Translations under genes and position numbers: made by a program | Shown here: positions 32,152 to 41,201 of the stretch, piece after piece | Layout: each line of letters starts with the position of its first letter | How positions within the stretch are numbered: position 1 is the first letter of the stretch | Assembly (NCBI GenBank): GCA_039030335.1 | Contig: JBCCEJ010000006.1 | Coordinates: forward strand, 61,822 to 125,821 | DNA from: JBCCEJ01 sp039030335 | Lineage (GTDB): Bacteria > Pseudomonadota > Gammaproteobacteria > HK1 | Direction: 5' to 3' | DNA: 64,000 nt | The notes under the pieces: model-generated | Told to the model about the DNA's origin: nothing | Databases searched by the model: none | What the model saw: the letters and a program-made list of their open reading frames with translations, nothing else

Positions 32152-34815
32152 TCAGAGGTCACCAAGCGTTCGGCCCAGCATCTCGCGGACGTCCGTGCTC
32201 AGCTGGTCTGCAGTGATGATGTCCCGCATGGCCGAACACATCGCGTCCTGTCGGGCCGCATCCATTCGCCGCCACCTGGCAAACGCGGTGACCATACGGG
32301 CGGCGATCTGCGGATTCAGCCGGTCGATGACAGCGATCTGGTCTGCCAGGAATGTGTAGCCGGCACCGTCCGCGCGGTGGAAGTTGACCGGGTTGGCTTG
32401 CGAGAAAGCGCCGATCAGGGCACGCACCTTGTTGGGTTTACGCAGGTCGAACGCAGCGTGGCTCATCAGATCGCGCACGTGATCCAGGGCGGTGGCGAGC
32501 GGCGCCGTCGCCTGAACGGCAAACCATTTGTCCATCACCAGCGAATCGTGCGACCAGCGCTGTTCGAAATCGGCCAGCACCTGCGGGCGCTCCGCGCATT
32601 CGCAGTGCGCCAGTGCGCGCAGGGCTGCCAGCGCGTCGGTCATGTTGTCGGCCTCTCTGTACTGAGCGAGCGCGGTTGCCCTGGGAGCGGTATCGGGTAT
32701 CGCCATCAACAGGCCGAGTGCAGCGTTCTTCAGGGCGCGCCGGCCCGTGCTGGCGGCATCCCAGGTGTAGGTTGCGACATCGCGATTGTGTTCGTAGGCG
32801 CGCTCGAGGTCCGGACGCAGTGCCAGCGCGAGCTGGCTACGCAGCCAGTCGCAGCTCTCGTGCGTTGCGAGCACGTCGATGGTTGACTGCTGGTCGGCCA
32901 CGTAGTTCTCGCCGGGCAGCGTCAGGGTTTCTGCCACGAACGCGGGATCGGCCCGGACGTCGTTCAGCGTCTCGCGAAACGCATCTACCAGCATCGCCGG
33001 GAGTTCCTGGTCGGCACCTGATTGAATCCGCTCGATGTTCGATAACAGGATCTCCAGAATCAGTGTCTGGCTCGCGTCCCAACGGTTAAACGCATCCGGG
33101 TCGTGCGCGAACACGAACGCGAGTTCTGCTGCGCTTCGTTCGAGCTTGACGCTGACGGGCGCCGAGAATCCACGAAAGGCCGACAGGACGGGTCGGGAGC
33201 TCAGACCCGGAATCTCGATGACTTCATGCGCTGCGCGGAGTTCAAGCACGACGTCGTCGCTCGTACCGTCCCGTGTGGTCTGCAGCATCCGCGCTCCGGT
33301 TCCCTCAGGCCGGAACTGCATCGGGGCTCCGTTCTCATTGAGCAGTCCGAGTCGCAACGGCATGTGCATCGGCAGCTTGTCGGTCTGGCCAGGCGTGTCT
33401 GGGGTGTGTTGGTAAACGTCTAACCGCAACGCCCCCGTCAGCTCGTCATACTGTTCCTCGATGCGTACGACAGGTGTGCCGGCCTGTTCATACCAGAGCT
33501 TGAACTGGGTGAGGTCCGCGCCACTCGCGTCGGCGATCGCCGCGACGAACTCTTCGGTGGTGACGGCCTGGCCGTCGTGGCGCTCGAAGTAGAGATCCAT
33601 ACCGCGTCGGAACGCCGTCGCTCCGACCAGGTTCTGCAGCATGCGAATGAGCTCGGCGCCCTTGTTGTAAACCGTGACAGTGTAGAAGTTGTTGATCTCG
33701 GCGTACTCAGACGGCCTGACCGGATGTGCCATCGGGCCTGCATCCTCCGCGAACTGTGCTGCGCGCAAAACCCGAACGTCCTGAATGCGGCGGACGCCGC
33801 GTGAGCCCATGTCCGCTGAGAATTCCTGATCACGAAATACCGTCAATCCCTCCTTGAGACTTAGCTGGAACCAGTCCCGGCACGTAATTCGATTGCCGGT
33901 CCAGTTGTGAAAGTACTCGTGGGCGATCACCGCCTCGATTCCATCGAAATCGGCGTCGGTGGCCGTGTCCGGTCTCGCGAGGACGTACTTGGAGTTGAAC
34001 ACGTTCAACCCCTTGTTCTCCATCGCGCCCATGTTGAAATCGTCTGTTGCAACGATCATGTAGAGGTCGAGATCGTATTCGAGTCCAAAGCGCTCTTCGT
34101 CCCACTGCATCGCCTTGATAAGCGAGGCAAGCGCGTGGTCGCATTTGTCCGCGTTGTGGTGCTCTACGAAAATTTGCAGCTTGACGTCGCGTCCGGAAGC
34201 GGTGCGGAAGGTGTCTTCTATGCAGGCGAGATCACCAGCGACCAGCGCGAAGAGATAGGCGGGCTTGGGGTAAGGGTCCTCCCAACGTACCCAGTGGCGT
34301 CCATCGGGCAGTTCGCCGGCGTCAGCCTGATTCCCGTTCGAGAGCAACACGGGTGCGGCCGTACGGTCGGCTACGATCGTGCAGGTGTACCGAGCCATAA
34401 CGTCAGGCCGGTCGGGGAAATAGGTGATTTTGCGAAAGCCTTCGGCTTCGCATTGCGTGCAGAACAAACCACTGGCGAAGTAGAGACCCTCAAGCGAAGT
34501 GTTGGCCTCTGGATTGGTTGTGACCACCGTATCGATGCGCGCGCGCTCGGGAACGTCTGCCAATGTCAGCATGTCATCTGTTTGCGTGTACGCACCGCTG
34601 TCGAGCTGCACGCCGTTCACTGCGACCGACTCCAGCTTCAACTCACATCCATCGAGCCGCAGCGGGTCTGGTGGACCATCGGGATTGCGCACGACTTCCA
34701 ACGAAGCACTGACCCGGGTTGAAGCTGGCGCGAGTTCAACCCGGAGCGTAACGGTCTCAACCCAGAACGCAGGCTGCTGATAGTCAGCCAGACGAATGAC
34801 TTGCGGCGTGGACAT
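32152..34815 (-). CDS. pepN: Aminopeptidase N
   Basis: 887 residues, normal for PepN of the M1 family. TTNPEANTSLEGLYFASGLF, GAMENKGLNVFNSKYVLA (exopeptidase GxMEN) and VIAHEYFHNWTGNRITCRDW with the HExxH-18-E zinc site are intact. It removes N-terminal amino acids from peptides in the cytoplasm. The C-terminal DUF3458-like domains are complete. The ATG at 34815 is preferred to a TTG one codon upstream. It is divergent from the AttH-like gene over 77 bases. Confidence 0.95.
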   Translation of the reverse strand: MSTPQVIRLADYQQPAFWVETVTLRVELAPASTRVSASLEVVRNPDGPPDPLRLDGCELKLESVAVNGVQLDSGAYTQTDDMLTLADVPERARIDTVVTTNPEANTSLEGLYFASGLFCTQCEAEGFRKITYFPDRPDVMARYTCTIVADRTAAPVLLSNGNQADAGELPDGRHWVRWEDPYPKPAYLFALVAGDLACIEDTFRTASGRDVKLQIFVEHHNADKCDHALASLIKAMQWDEERFGLEYDLDLYMIVATDDFNMGAMENKGLNVFNSKYVLARPDTATDADFDGIEAVIAHEYFHNWTGNRITCRDWFQLSLKEGLTVFRDQEFSADMGSRGVRRIQDVRVLRAAQFAEDAGPMAHPVRPSEYAEINNFYTVTVYNKGAELIRMLQNLVGATAFRRGMDLYFERHDGQAVTTEEFVAAIADASGADLTQFKLWYEQAGTPVVRIEEQYDELTGALRLDVYQHTPDTPGQTDKLPMHMPLRLGLLNENGAPMQFRPEGTGARMLQTTRDGTSDDVVLELRAAHEVIEIPGLSSRPVLSAFRGFSAPVSVKLERSAAELAFVFAHDPDAFNRWDASQTLILEILLSNIERIQSGADQELPAMLVDAFRETLNDVRADPAFVAETLTLPGENYVADQQSTIDVLATHESCDWLRSQLALALRPDLERAYEHNRDVATYTWDAASTGRRALKNAALGLLMAIPDTAPRATALAQYREADNMTDALAALRALAHCECAERPQVLADFEQRWSHDSLVMDKWFAVQATAPLATALDHVRDLMSHAAFDLRKPNKVRALIGAFSQANPVNFHRADGAGYTFLADQIAVIDRLNPQIAARMVTAFARWRRMDAARQDAMCSAMRDIITADQLSTDVREMLGRTLGDL

Positions 34816-34892
34816 CAATAGTTATCCGGCAACGCTTAAAGCACCATGATACTAGAGGCAACCCCTATGCGATCGGCACTGAGACTGCGTTC

Positions 34893-36068
34893 ATGACAAA
34901 GGCTGCGAAGTGCGTCTGTCGGCGTTGTGGCGTGCGCGATGCGCCGGGCTTCATGCTGGCGGTCTTGTTCTCGCTGGTGATGGCGATACCGCGGCCGGTA
35001 GATGCAGAGCCGCCACTTCAGTCCTTTCTGGGCGGTGCCGCGGACGGCTTTGAAACCGTCACTGGGCCACGGCCGTTCAGTTTTCCGGCCGATCATGGCG
35101 CGCACCCGCGCTACCGGGTCGAATGGTGGTACGTCACCGGTGTCGTGACGACGTCGGACGCGCGGCGGGTTGGATTTCAGCTGACGCTCTTTCGCTTCGG
35201 TCTGCGCCCACCCTCGCAGAGTATGAAACGTGCGTCCGAACCTGAGTCGACGTGGCGTGCGCGGAGCGCATGGCTGGCTCACTTTGGCCTTACTGATGTG
35301 CGCAATGAACGGTTCGTCTCGCGCGAGCGGTTCGCCCGCGGTGGTTCGATCGGTCTGGCCGGTGCCCGCACGGATCCGTTCAGGGTTTGGGTGGAAAACT
35401 GGTCGATCGAGTCGGCCGGGGACAGTTTCTGGCCGCTGCGCATCGTGGCTTCCGACGGAGACGAGCGTCTCGATCTCCAGGTCGACACCATCAAGCCGCC
35501 AGTATTGCAGGGTGAGGCCGGGTATTCGCGGAAAAGCGCGGGTCCTGGCAATGCATCCCACTACTATTCGCTGACGCGTCTCCGGGGGCAGGGCACGGTT
35601 ACGGTCGGCGGTGAAACAGTCAGCGGCGAGGTCTCTGCCTGGCTGGACCGCGAATGGAGCACATCGGCGCTTGGACCAGACCAGGCGGGATGGGACTGGT
35701 TTTCTCTACAACTGGAAGATGGGCGAGACGTGATGGTTTATCGGCTTCGTCGGGTAGACGGCAGTCAGGATCCGTTCAGCGCCGGAGTCGTCGTAGCGCC
35801 GGATGGACACGCGAGCCCGCTCGACAGTACAGCGTTTACACTGACCCCGACGCGTTGGTTTCAGATCGACGAGGGCAACCGATATCCCGTTGCATGGCGC
35901 GTCGAGGTCCCGGCGCACGCGCTCGACCTGACCGTTGGTGCGGTGCTCGACCAGCAGCATCACGAAGGTCTGATCCCGTATTGGGAAGGTCTGGTGGATG
36001 CCCGCGATGCGTCCGGTCGCGCCGTCGGCAGTGGTTACCTGGAGATGACCGGCTACGTTCGGCGGTAA
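34893..36068 (+). CDS. AttH-like lipocalin-fold protein (carotenoid 1,2-hydratase family)
   Basis: 391 residues. An N-terminal hydrophobic signal follows a Cys/Arg-rich start, so the protein is probably exported. YRVEWWYVTGVVTTSDARRV and VGFQLTLFRFGLRP, then SAWLDREWSTSALGPDQAGW and DWFSLQLEDGRDVMVYRLRR, are hallmark segments of the AttH/CrtC family. AttH-type proteins are usually encoded beside an ATPase and FtsX-type permease, as partners of an exporter. Here that pair lies at 18-21 kb. The specific role is unknown. Confidence 0.88.
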   Translation: MTKAAKCVCRRCGVRDAPGFMLAVLFSLVMAIPRPVDAEPPLQSFLGGAADGFETVTGPRPFSFPADHGAHPRYRVEWWYVTGVVTTSDARRVGFQLTLFRFGLRPPSQSMKRASEPESTWRARSAWLAHFGLTDVRNERFVSRERFARGGSIGLAGARTDPFRVWVENWSIESAGDSFWPLRIVASDGDERLDLQVDTIKPPVLQGEAGYSRKSAGPGNASHYYSLTRLRGQGTVTVGGETVSGEVSAWLDREWSTSALGPDQAGWDWFSLQLEDGRDVMVYRLRRVDGSQDPFSAGVVVAPDGHASPLDSTAFTLTPTRWFQIDEGNRYPVAWRVEVPAHALDLTVGAVLDQQHHEGLIPYWEGLVDARDASGRAVGSGYLEMTGYVRR

Positions 36069-36460
36069 GGTTGCGATCTGCGGGCCTGGAAACCGTCCTG
36101 CGGAGGTGGGCGGTGCACAGTGGCCGGGATTGTTCTGACGGCATCGACCCGCCTGCTGCCAATTGAGACAACCAGGGCTAGGTGATAACCTGCCGTTCCA
36201 GCCAAGCGGCTTTCACAACGCTCCGCCGCAGTCCGCGCTGGGTCCTTGTTCTTCCAGCCTGAACGTACCGCCCGTAGCCGGTGCGCGTTGCGTATTGAGT
36301 GCGTACATGCCCCCGGGGCGGACTGCGCAGAAGCCAGCTGGCGTTCTGAGTGTTTCCAGCCCTGATGGAGGGAAACGTTCAGCACGGGAAGCGGCCGCGC
36401 GGGGGTGTGGTCCGTGCCAGGCGCTCCGGCGCGGTGTGTCTAATCGAATTGAAGGTGCAC
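36069..36460. other. 392-base leader region upstream of pyrG, nothing firmly recognised
   Basis: No gene is convincing here. A TTGAGA (36163-36168) is followed by TGATAA after only 14 bases, too short for a good sigma70 promoter. A ribosome site AAGG lies just before the pyrG ATG. An RNA leader acting on pyrG is possible, but no known riboswitch pattern was seen. Confidence 0.35.
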
Positions 36461-38110
36461 ATGAACCCAGACACCAGCTTCGTGTTCATCACTGGGGGCG
36501 TAGTCTCATCGCTCGGCAAAGGTATCGCGTCGGCGTCGCTGGCGGCGATTCTCGAGGCACGGAACCTGCGGGTCACCCTGGTCAAGCTGGACCCGTACAT
36601 CAATGTCGATCCGGGAACGATGAATCCGTTCGAGCACGGCGAGGTATTCGTCACCGAAGACGGGGCCGAGACGGACCTCGATCTGGGGCACTACGAACGT
36701 TTTACCCGTACGAGAATGGGTCGACACAACAACTTCACGACGGGCCAGATCTATGAAGCGGTGATTCGCAAGGAACGTCGCGGGGACTATCTGGGCGGGA
36801 CGGTGCAGGTCATTCCGCATATCACCGACCACATCAAGGAGTGCATTCGCTCGGCCGCTGGCGAAGCGGACGTGGTCATGGTGGAAATCGGCGGTACGGT
36901 AGGCGACATCGAGTCGCTGCCGTTCCTCGAAGCGATTCGCCAGCTCGGTCTGGAGTTGGGTCGCGACCGCTGTATGTATATGCACCTCACGCTGGTGCCG
37001 TTCATTCCAACCTCCGGTGAGGTCAAGACGAAGCCGACTCAGCATTCCGTCAAGGAACTGCGCTCTATTGGAATTCAGCCGGATGTGTTGCTCTGCCGGG
37101 CCGACCGGCCCGTGCCCTCGAATGAGCGCCGCAAGATCGCGCTGTTCACGAACGTAGAGGAGCGCGCCGTAATCTCGGCGCTCGATGCTGACAGCATCTA
37201 TAAAGTGCCCCGGATCTATCACGAACAGGGCCTCGATGAACTGGTCGTCGAGCGTTTGAAACTCCCGGCCGGCACCATAGACCTGTCGGAGTGGGATCAC
37301 GTGGTCGGTGCGCTGGAGAATCCCGAGCGCGAAGTGGACATCGCGATGGTCGGGAAGTACACGAACCTGACCGACTCCTACAAGTCATTGACTGAGGCGT
37401 TGATTCACGCCGGGATTCACACCAGCACCAGGGTCAAGATCAGCTACGTCGATGCCGAAGAGATCGAGCGCACGGGCACCGGCTGCCTTAGCGATAAAGA
37501 TGCCATCCTGGTGCCCGGAGGATTCGGAGAACGCGGGATTGCGGGCAAGATTGAGGCCGTTCGTTTCGCACGTGAACACCAGGTGCCCTACCTCGGTATC
37601 TGTCTCGGCATGCAGGCGGCGGTGATCGAATTCGCGCGCAACTGCGCCGGCCTCGGCGGTGCTGACAGTACGGAATTCAACGGTCAGGCCGCACATCCGG
37701 TCATTGCGCTAATCACCGAGTGGATCGATGCCGACGGCAGCGTTGAACGGCGCGATATGGATTCGGATCTCGGCGGTACGTTGCGCCTCGGAGCGCAAGG
37801 TTCACGGCTGCGAGAAGGTTCGAGAATTCGCGAACTGTACGGCACCGATCAGATTTTCGAACGCCATCGACACCGTTTCGAGTTCAATAACGCCTACGAG
37901 ATGACGCTGACGGATGCCGGCTTGAATATCTCAGGCAAGACGCTGGATGGAAGTCTCGTAGAAGTCGTGGAATTGCCGAACCACCCATGGTTTGTCGGTT
38001 GCCAGTTTCACCCGGAATTTCATTCGACGCCGCGCGACGGCCACCCGCTGTTTCAGGGATTCGTCGAAGCGGCGGTTACGCACGGCAAAAATACGGCGGG
38101 TGCCGGCTAG
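36461..38110 (+). CDS. pyrG: CTP synthase
   Basis: 549 residues. The synthetase domain has FVFITGGVVSSLGKGIASAS, KLDPYINVDPGTMNPFEHGE and VEIGGTVGDIESLPFLEAIR. The glutaminase domain has the nucleophile elbow YLGICLGMQAAVIEFARN and the His-Glu pair in CQFHPEFHSTP. It makes CTP from UTP using glutamine and ATP. It begins the conserved pyrG-eno-ftsB-ispD-ispF group; kdsA, often between pyrG and eno, is absent here. Confidence 0.97.
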   Translation: MNPDTSFVFITGGVVSSLGKGIASASLAAILEARNLRVTLVKLDPYINVDPGTMNPFEHGEVFVTEDGAETDLDLGHYERFTRTRMGRHNNFTTGQIYEAVIRKERRGDYLGGTVQVIPHITDHIKECIRSAAGEADVVMVEIGGTVGDIESLPFLEAIRQLGLELGRDRCMYMHLTLVPFIPTSGEVKTKPTQHSVKELRSIGIQPDVLLCRADRPVPSNERRKIALFTNVEERAVISALDADSIYKVPRIYHEQGLDELVVERLKLPAGTIDLSEWDHVVGALENPEREVDIAMVGKYTNLTDSYKSLTEALIHAGIHTSTRVKISYVDAEEIERTGTGCLSDKDAILVPGGFGERGIAGKIEAVRFAREHQVPYLGICLGMQAAVIEFARNCAGLGGADSTEFNGQAAHPVIALITEWIDADGSVERRDMDSDLGGTLRLGAQGSRLREGSRIRELYGTDQIFERHRHRFEFNNAYEMTLTDAGLNISGKTLDGSLVEVVELPNHPWFVGCQFHPEFHSTPRDGHPLFQGFVEAAVTHGKNTAGAG

Positions 38111-38159
38111 CCCGAGCAGCCGGGCGGGCTGATGCCGAACAGGAATTGGAGAGTCTAAA

Positions 38160-39452
38160 GTGGCGATCATTCAGGATATCAAGGCGCGCGAAATCATCGA
38201 CTCGCGTGGCAACCCGACCGTGGAAGCCGACGTTGTCATGGACAACGGTGCGGTGGCCAGGGCGGCTGTGCCTTCCGGCGCCTCCACCGGCAGCCGCGAG
38301 GCGTTGGAACTGCGCGACGGCAATGTTGCACGGTACCGTGGCAAGGGCGTCAAGCGCGCGATTCTGAACATCCTCGACGACATTCGACCGGCCGTAGTGG
38401 GGCGTGATGTGGCCGACCAACGGGCCATCGATACCATCATGATCGATCTCGACGGTACCCCGAACAAAGAGCGGCTGGGGGCCAATGCGATGTTGGCCGT
38501 GTCGCTCGCCGTCGCCAAGGCCGCCGCACGTGCGCGCGATCGTTCACTGTTCCGCTATCTGGGCGGCAGCGGTCCGTTCAAGATGCCGGTGCCGATGATG
38601 AATATCCTGAACGGCGGCGCCCACGCCGATAACAATGTCGACATGCAGGAGTTCATGGTGCTGCCGGTCGGCACGGAGACGTTCGTCGAAGCGGTTCGCT
38701 GCGGCGCCGAGATCTTCCACGCGCTCGCCGAGGTGCTCCGAAGCCAGAAACTGTCGACTGCCGTTGGTGATGAAGGCGGATATGCACCGGATCTGCCGTC
38801 CAACAAAGCCGCTGTCGATGCGATATTGTCGGCTATTGAGAAGGCTGGCTATCGTCCGGGGCATGACGTTTATCTGGGGCTCGACGTCGCAAGCACGGAG
38901 TTCTACGCGGACGGCCGGTACCACCTCGCGTCGGAGGACGCCCGACTCACGTCGGCGGAATTTGTCGACTACCTGGCCGATTGGGTCGACCAGTATCCGA
39001 TTTTGTCGATTGAAGATGGGATGGCGGAAGACGACTGGGACGGCTGGAAGGCGCTGACGGAGCGCCTCGGCGGCCGTGTCCAGCTGGTAGGTGATGACCT
39101 GTTCGTGACCAACCCGAACATACTGAAGCGCGGTATCGACGAAGACGTCGCCAATTCGATCCTCGTGAAACTCAATCAGATCGGCACGCTGAGCGAGACG
39201 CTCGATGCCATCCGAATGGCTCTGGACGCCAACTACACAGCGGTTATCTCCCACCGATCCGGGGAGACCGAGGACACGACGATCGCAGATCTTGCGGTTG
39301 GCACCAGCGCTGGTCAGATCAAGACCGGCTCGATGTCGCGCTCAGACCGCGTGGCCAAGTACAATCGGCTCATCCGTATCGAGGAGCGGCTGATCGCCCG
39401 CGGCTTGTGTCACTATCCTGGCCTCGAGGTCTTCAGACATCTGCTCGACTGA
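38160..39452 (+). CDS. eno: Enolase
   Basis: 430 residues with a GTG start. AREIIDSRGNPTVEADV, SGASTGSREALELRDG, MPVPMMNILNGGAHADNNVD, LSIEDGMAEDDWDGWK and the C-terminal AVISHRSGETEDTTIADLAV are textbook enolase. Mg-binding and catalytic Lys/Glu residues are retained. It converts 2-phosphoglycerate to phosphoenolpyruvate in glycolysis. It lies 49 bases after pyrG and 30 bases before ftsB. Confidence 0.97.
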   Translation: MAIIQDIKAREIIDSRGNPTVEADVVMDNGAVARAAVPSGASTGSREALELRDGNVARYRGKGVKRAILNILDDIRPAVVGRDVADQRAIDTIMIDLDGTPNKERLGANAMLAVSLAVAKAAARARDRSLFRYLGGSGPFKMPVPMMNILNGGAHADNNVDMQEFMVLPVGTETFVEAVRCGAEIFHALAEVLRSQKLSTAVGDEGGYAPDLPSNKAAVDAILSAIEKAGYRPGHDVYLGLDVASTEFYADGRYHLASEDARLTSAEFVDYLADWVDQYPILSIEDGMAEDDWDGWKALTERLGGRVQLVGDDLFVTNPNILKRGIDEDVANSILVKLNQIGTLSETLDAIRMALDANYTAVISHRSGETEDTTIADLAVGTSAGQIKTGSMSRSDRVAKYNRLIRIEERLIARGLCHYPGLEVFRHLLD

Positions 39453-39482
39453 GTCTGCGATGCCCGAAGGGGGGAGCAACGC

Positions 39483-39758
39483 ATGCGCAGCGTGATCGTG
39501 ATTGGACTCGCATTGTTCGTCGTGCTCCAGCTGAAGCTCTGGGCCGGCGACGGGAGTTTGCCGGCTCAGTGGGAACTGGAGCGGGCACTGGCGACCCAGC
39601 ACAGCGAGAACGAACTGCTCGCCGAGCGCAATGCGCGCTTGGCGGCAGAGGTCAATGACCTGAAGACCGGCGTACAGGAGGTCGAGGCGCGGGCTCGCCG
39701 CGAGCTTGGCATGATCGCCCCAGGAGAGACCTTCTTTCTGCTGACGGATCAACCGTAG
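39483..39758 (+). CDS. ftsB: Cell division protein FtsB
   Basis: 91 residues. A single N-terminal membrane helix (SVIVIGLALFVVLQLKLW) is followed by a coiled coil (ENELLAERNARLAAEVNDLK). The conserved C-terminal ARRELGMIAPGETFFLL completes the match. FtsB links FtsQ and FtsL in the divisome. A GGGGGAG ribosome site precedes the ATG. Its place after eno and before ispD is conserved in gammaproteobacteria. Confidence 0.93.
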   Translation: MRSVIVIGLALFVVLQLKLWAGDGSLPAQWELERALATQHSENELLAERNARLAAEVNDLKTGVQEVEARARRELGMIAPGETFFLLTDQP

Positions 39759-39851
39759 TTCAGCTACCGGCGGCCTCGGGAGGCTGCCGGACGCTGCGAC
39801 GTTTGCGAGCCGACCGGACCTCGCCCTAATGCTCTCGAGAAACCGTCACCC

Positions 39852-40661
39852 GTGACTGCCCCCTCCACACACGATGCCGATATGCGTCGAGCGAAGGTTT
39901 GGGCGGTCATTCCGGCCGCTGGTGTCGGGACCAGGATGCGCGGCGGCTGCCCCAAGCAGTACTTGCCGTTGCTCGGCCAGCCGATGCTGCGCCATACGCT
40001 GGCACGGCTTTCATCGCATCCGGATGTGCAAGGCGTTGTCGTGGCACTGAATGAAGCTGATGCGCACTGGCCCGCGCTGGCGGCGGAGCTGGCGGGAGAC
40101 CGTAAACGCGCTCCGGTCGCCGTGGTCTCGGGCGGCATCGCCCGCGCAGATTCTGTCGTGAATGCCGTCGACATGCTGGCCGGACTTCCCGTGCCTGGTA
40201 CTTCACACCGCGGGCCGACGGGCGATCCGGCGCTCGCCTTACCGGCCGACCCCATGGACTGGGTGATGGTTCACGATGCTGCCCGTCCGTGCCTTCGGGC
40301 TGCGGATATCACCGCGCTGCTGCGCGCCGTGTTGGACGGCGACGCCATTGGCGGCGTTCTCGCGACGCCGGTCCGCGATACGATGAAGCGCGCTGATGAC
40401 GATGGGCGGATCGAAGCGACCGTACCGCGCAAGCAACTCTGGCACGCGCTGACGCCTCAGGTGTTCCGCCTGAAGTCCTTGCGCAACGCGCTCAAAGCAG
40501 CGGTCGCCGACGGCGTCGAGGTGACGGATGAGGCCAGCGCCATGGAGCGATGCGGAGCGCGTCCGCGGCTGGTCAGCGGGCATCCGGACAACATCAAAGT
40601 GACGCACCCACAGGACTTGCCGCTGGCGGAACTGTTCCTCAAGGCGCAGGCAGACGAGTAA
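39852..40661 (+). CDS. ispD: 2-C-methyl-D-erythritol 4-phosphate cytidylyltransferase
   Basis: 269 residues from a GTG (an ATG at 39882 would give 259). WAVIPAAGVGTRMRGGCPKQ is the CTP-binding loop, MVHDAARPCLRAADI the metal and substrate region, and LWHALTPQVFRLKSLRNAL and VTDEASAMERCG the C-terminal signature. It makes CDP-methylerythritol in the MEP pathway. About 25 residues around 135-155 (PVPGTSHRGPTGDPALALPA) look like an insertion relative to typical IspD and explain the extra length. Confidence 0.94.
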   Translation: MTAPSTHDADMRRAKVWAVIPAAGVGTRMRGGCPKQYLPLLGQPMLRHTLARLSSHPDVQGVVVALNEADAHWPALAAELAGDRKRAPVAVVSGGIARADSVVNAVDMLAGLPVPGTSHRGPTGDPALALPADPMDWVMVHDAARPCLRAADITALLRAVLDGDAIGGVLATPVRDTMKRADDDGRIEATVPRKQLWHALTPQVFRLKSLRNALKAAVADGVEVTDEASAMERCGARPRLVSGHPDNIKVTHPQDLPLAELFLKAQADE

Positions 40662-40700
40662 CGGCGTATCAGCGATGACGATCACAGAGGGCTCGCCACA

Positions 40701-41180
40701 ATGAATATTCGGGTCGGACACGGATTTGATGCGCACCGGTTCGCCGAAGGCGACCACGTGATACTTGGTGGCGTGCGCATTCCGCACAGCGCCGGGTTGA
40801 CCGCACACTCCGATGGCGACGCTGTAATCCACGCACTTTGCGACGCGCTGTTGGGAGCTGCCGGGTGGGGGGACATCGGGCGTCACTTTCCGGATTCCGA
40901 TGCGGCCTACGCCGGGATAGACAGCCGTGTGTTGCTCCGTGACGTGGTGGCGAAGCTGCACGCAGAGGGCTGGCGTGTTGGCAATGTAGACTGTACGGCG
41001 GTGGCGCAGGCACCGCGTCTGGGCGCGCACATCGCGAACATGTGTGAGCGTCTCGCCGCCGACCTCCGTGTCCCGGTTGCCGATGTAAACGTGAAAGCGA
41101 CGACCACCGAGAAGATGGGCTACGTCGGCCGCGGCGAAGGACTGTCGGCCCACGCCGTCGCACTGATCATCAAGGATTGA
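40701..41180 (+). CDS. ispF: 2-C-methyl-D-erythritol 2,4-cyclodiphosphate synthase
   Basis: 159 residues. RVGHGFDAHRFAEGDHVILG, AHSDGDAVIHALCDALLGAA and HFPDSDAAYAGIDSR include the zinc ligands (Asp, His, His). VKATTTEKMGYVGRGEGLSA is the CDP-binding end. It cyclises CDP-ME 2-phosphate with loss of CMP. It is 39 bases after ispD, and truD begins 21 bases later, so they are probably co-transcribed. Confidence 0.96.
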   Translation: MNIRVGHGFDAHRFAEGDHVILGGVRIPHSAGLTAHSDGDAVIHALCDALLGAAGWGDIGRHFPDSDAAYAGIDSRVLLRDVVAKLHAEGWRVGNVDCTAVAQAPRLGAHIANMCERLAADLRVPVADVNVKATTTEKMGYVGRGEGLSAHAVALIIKD

Positions 41181-41201
41181 CCTGCGATCTCCAGCTGGCC
41201 C

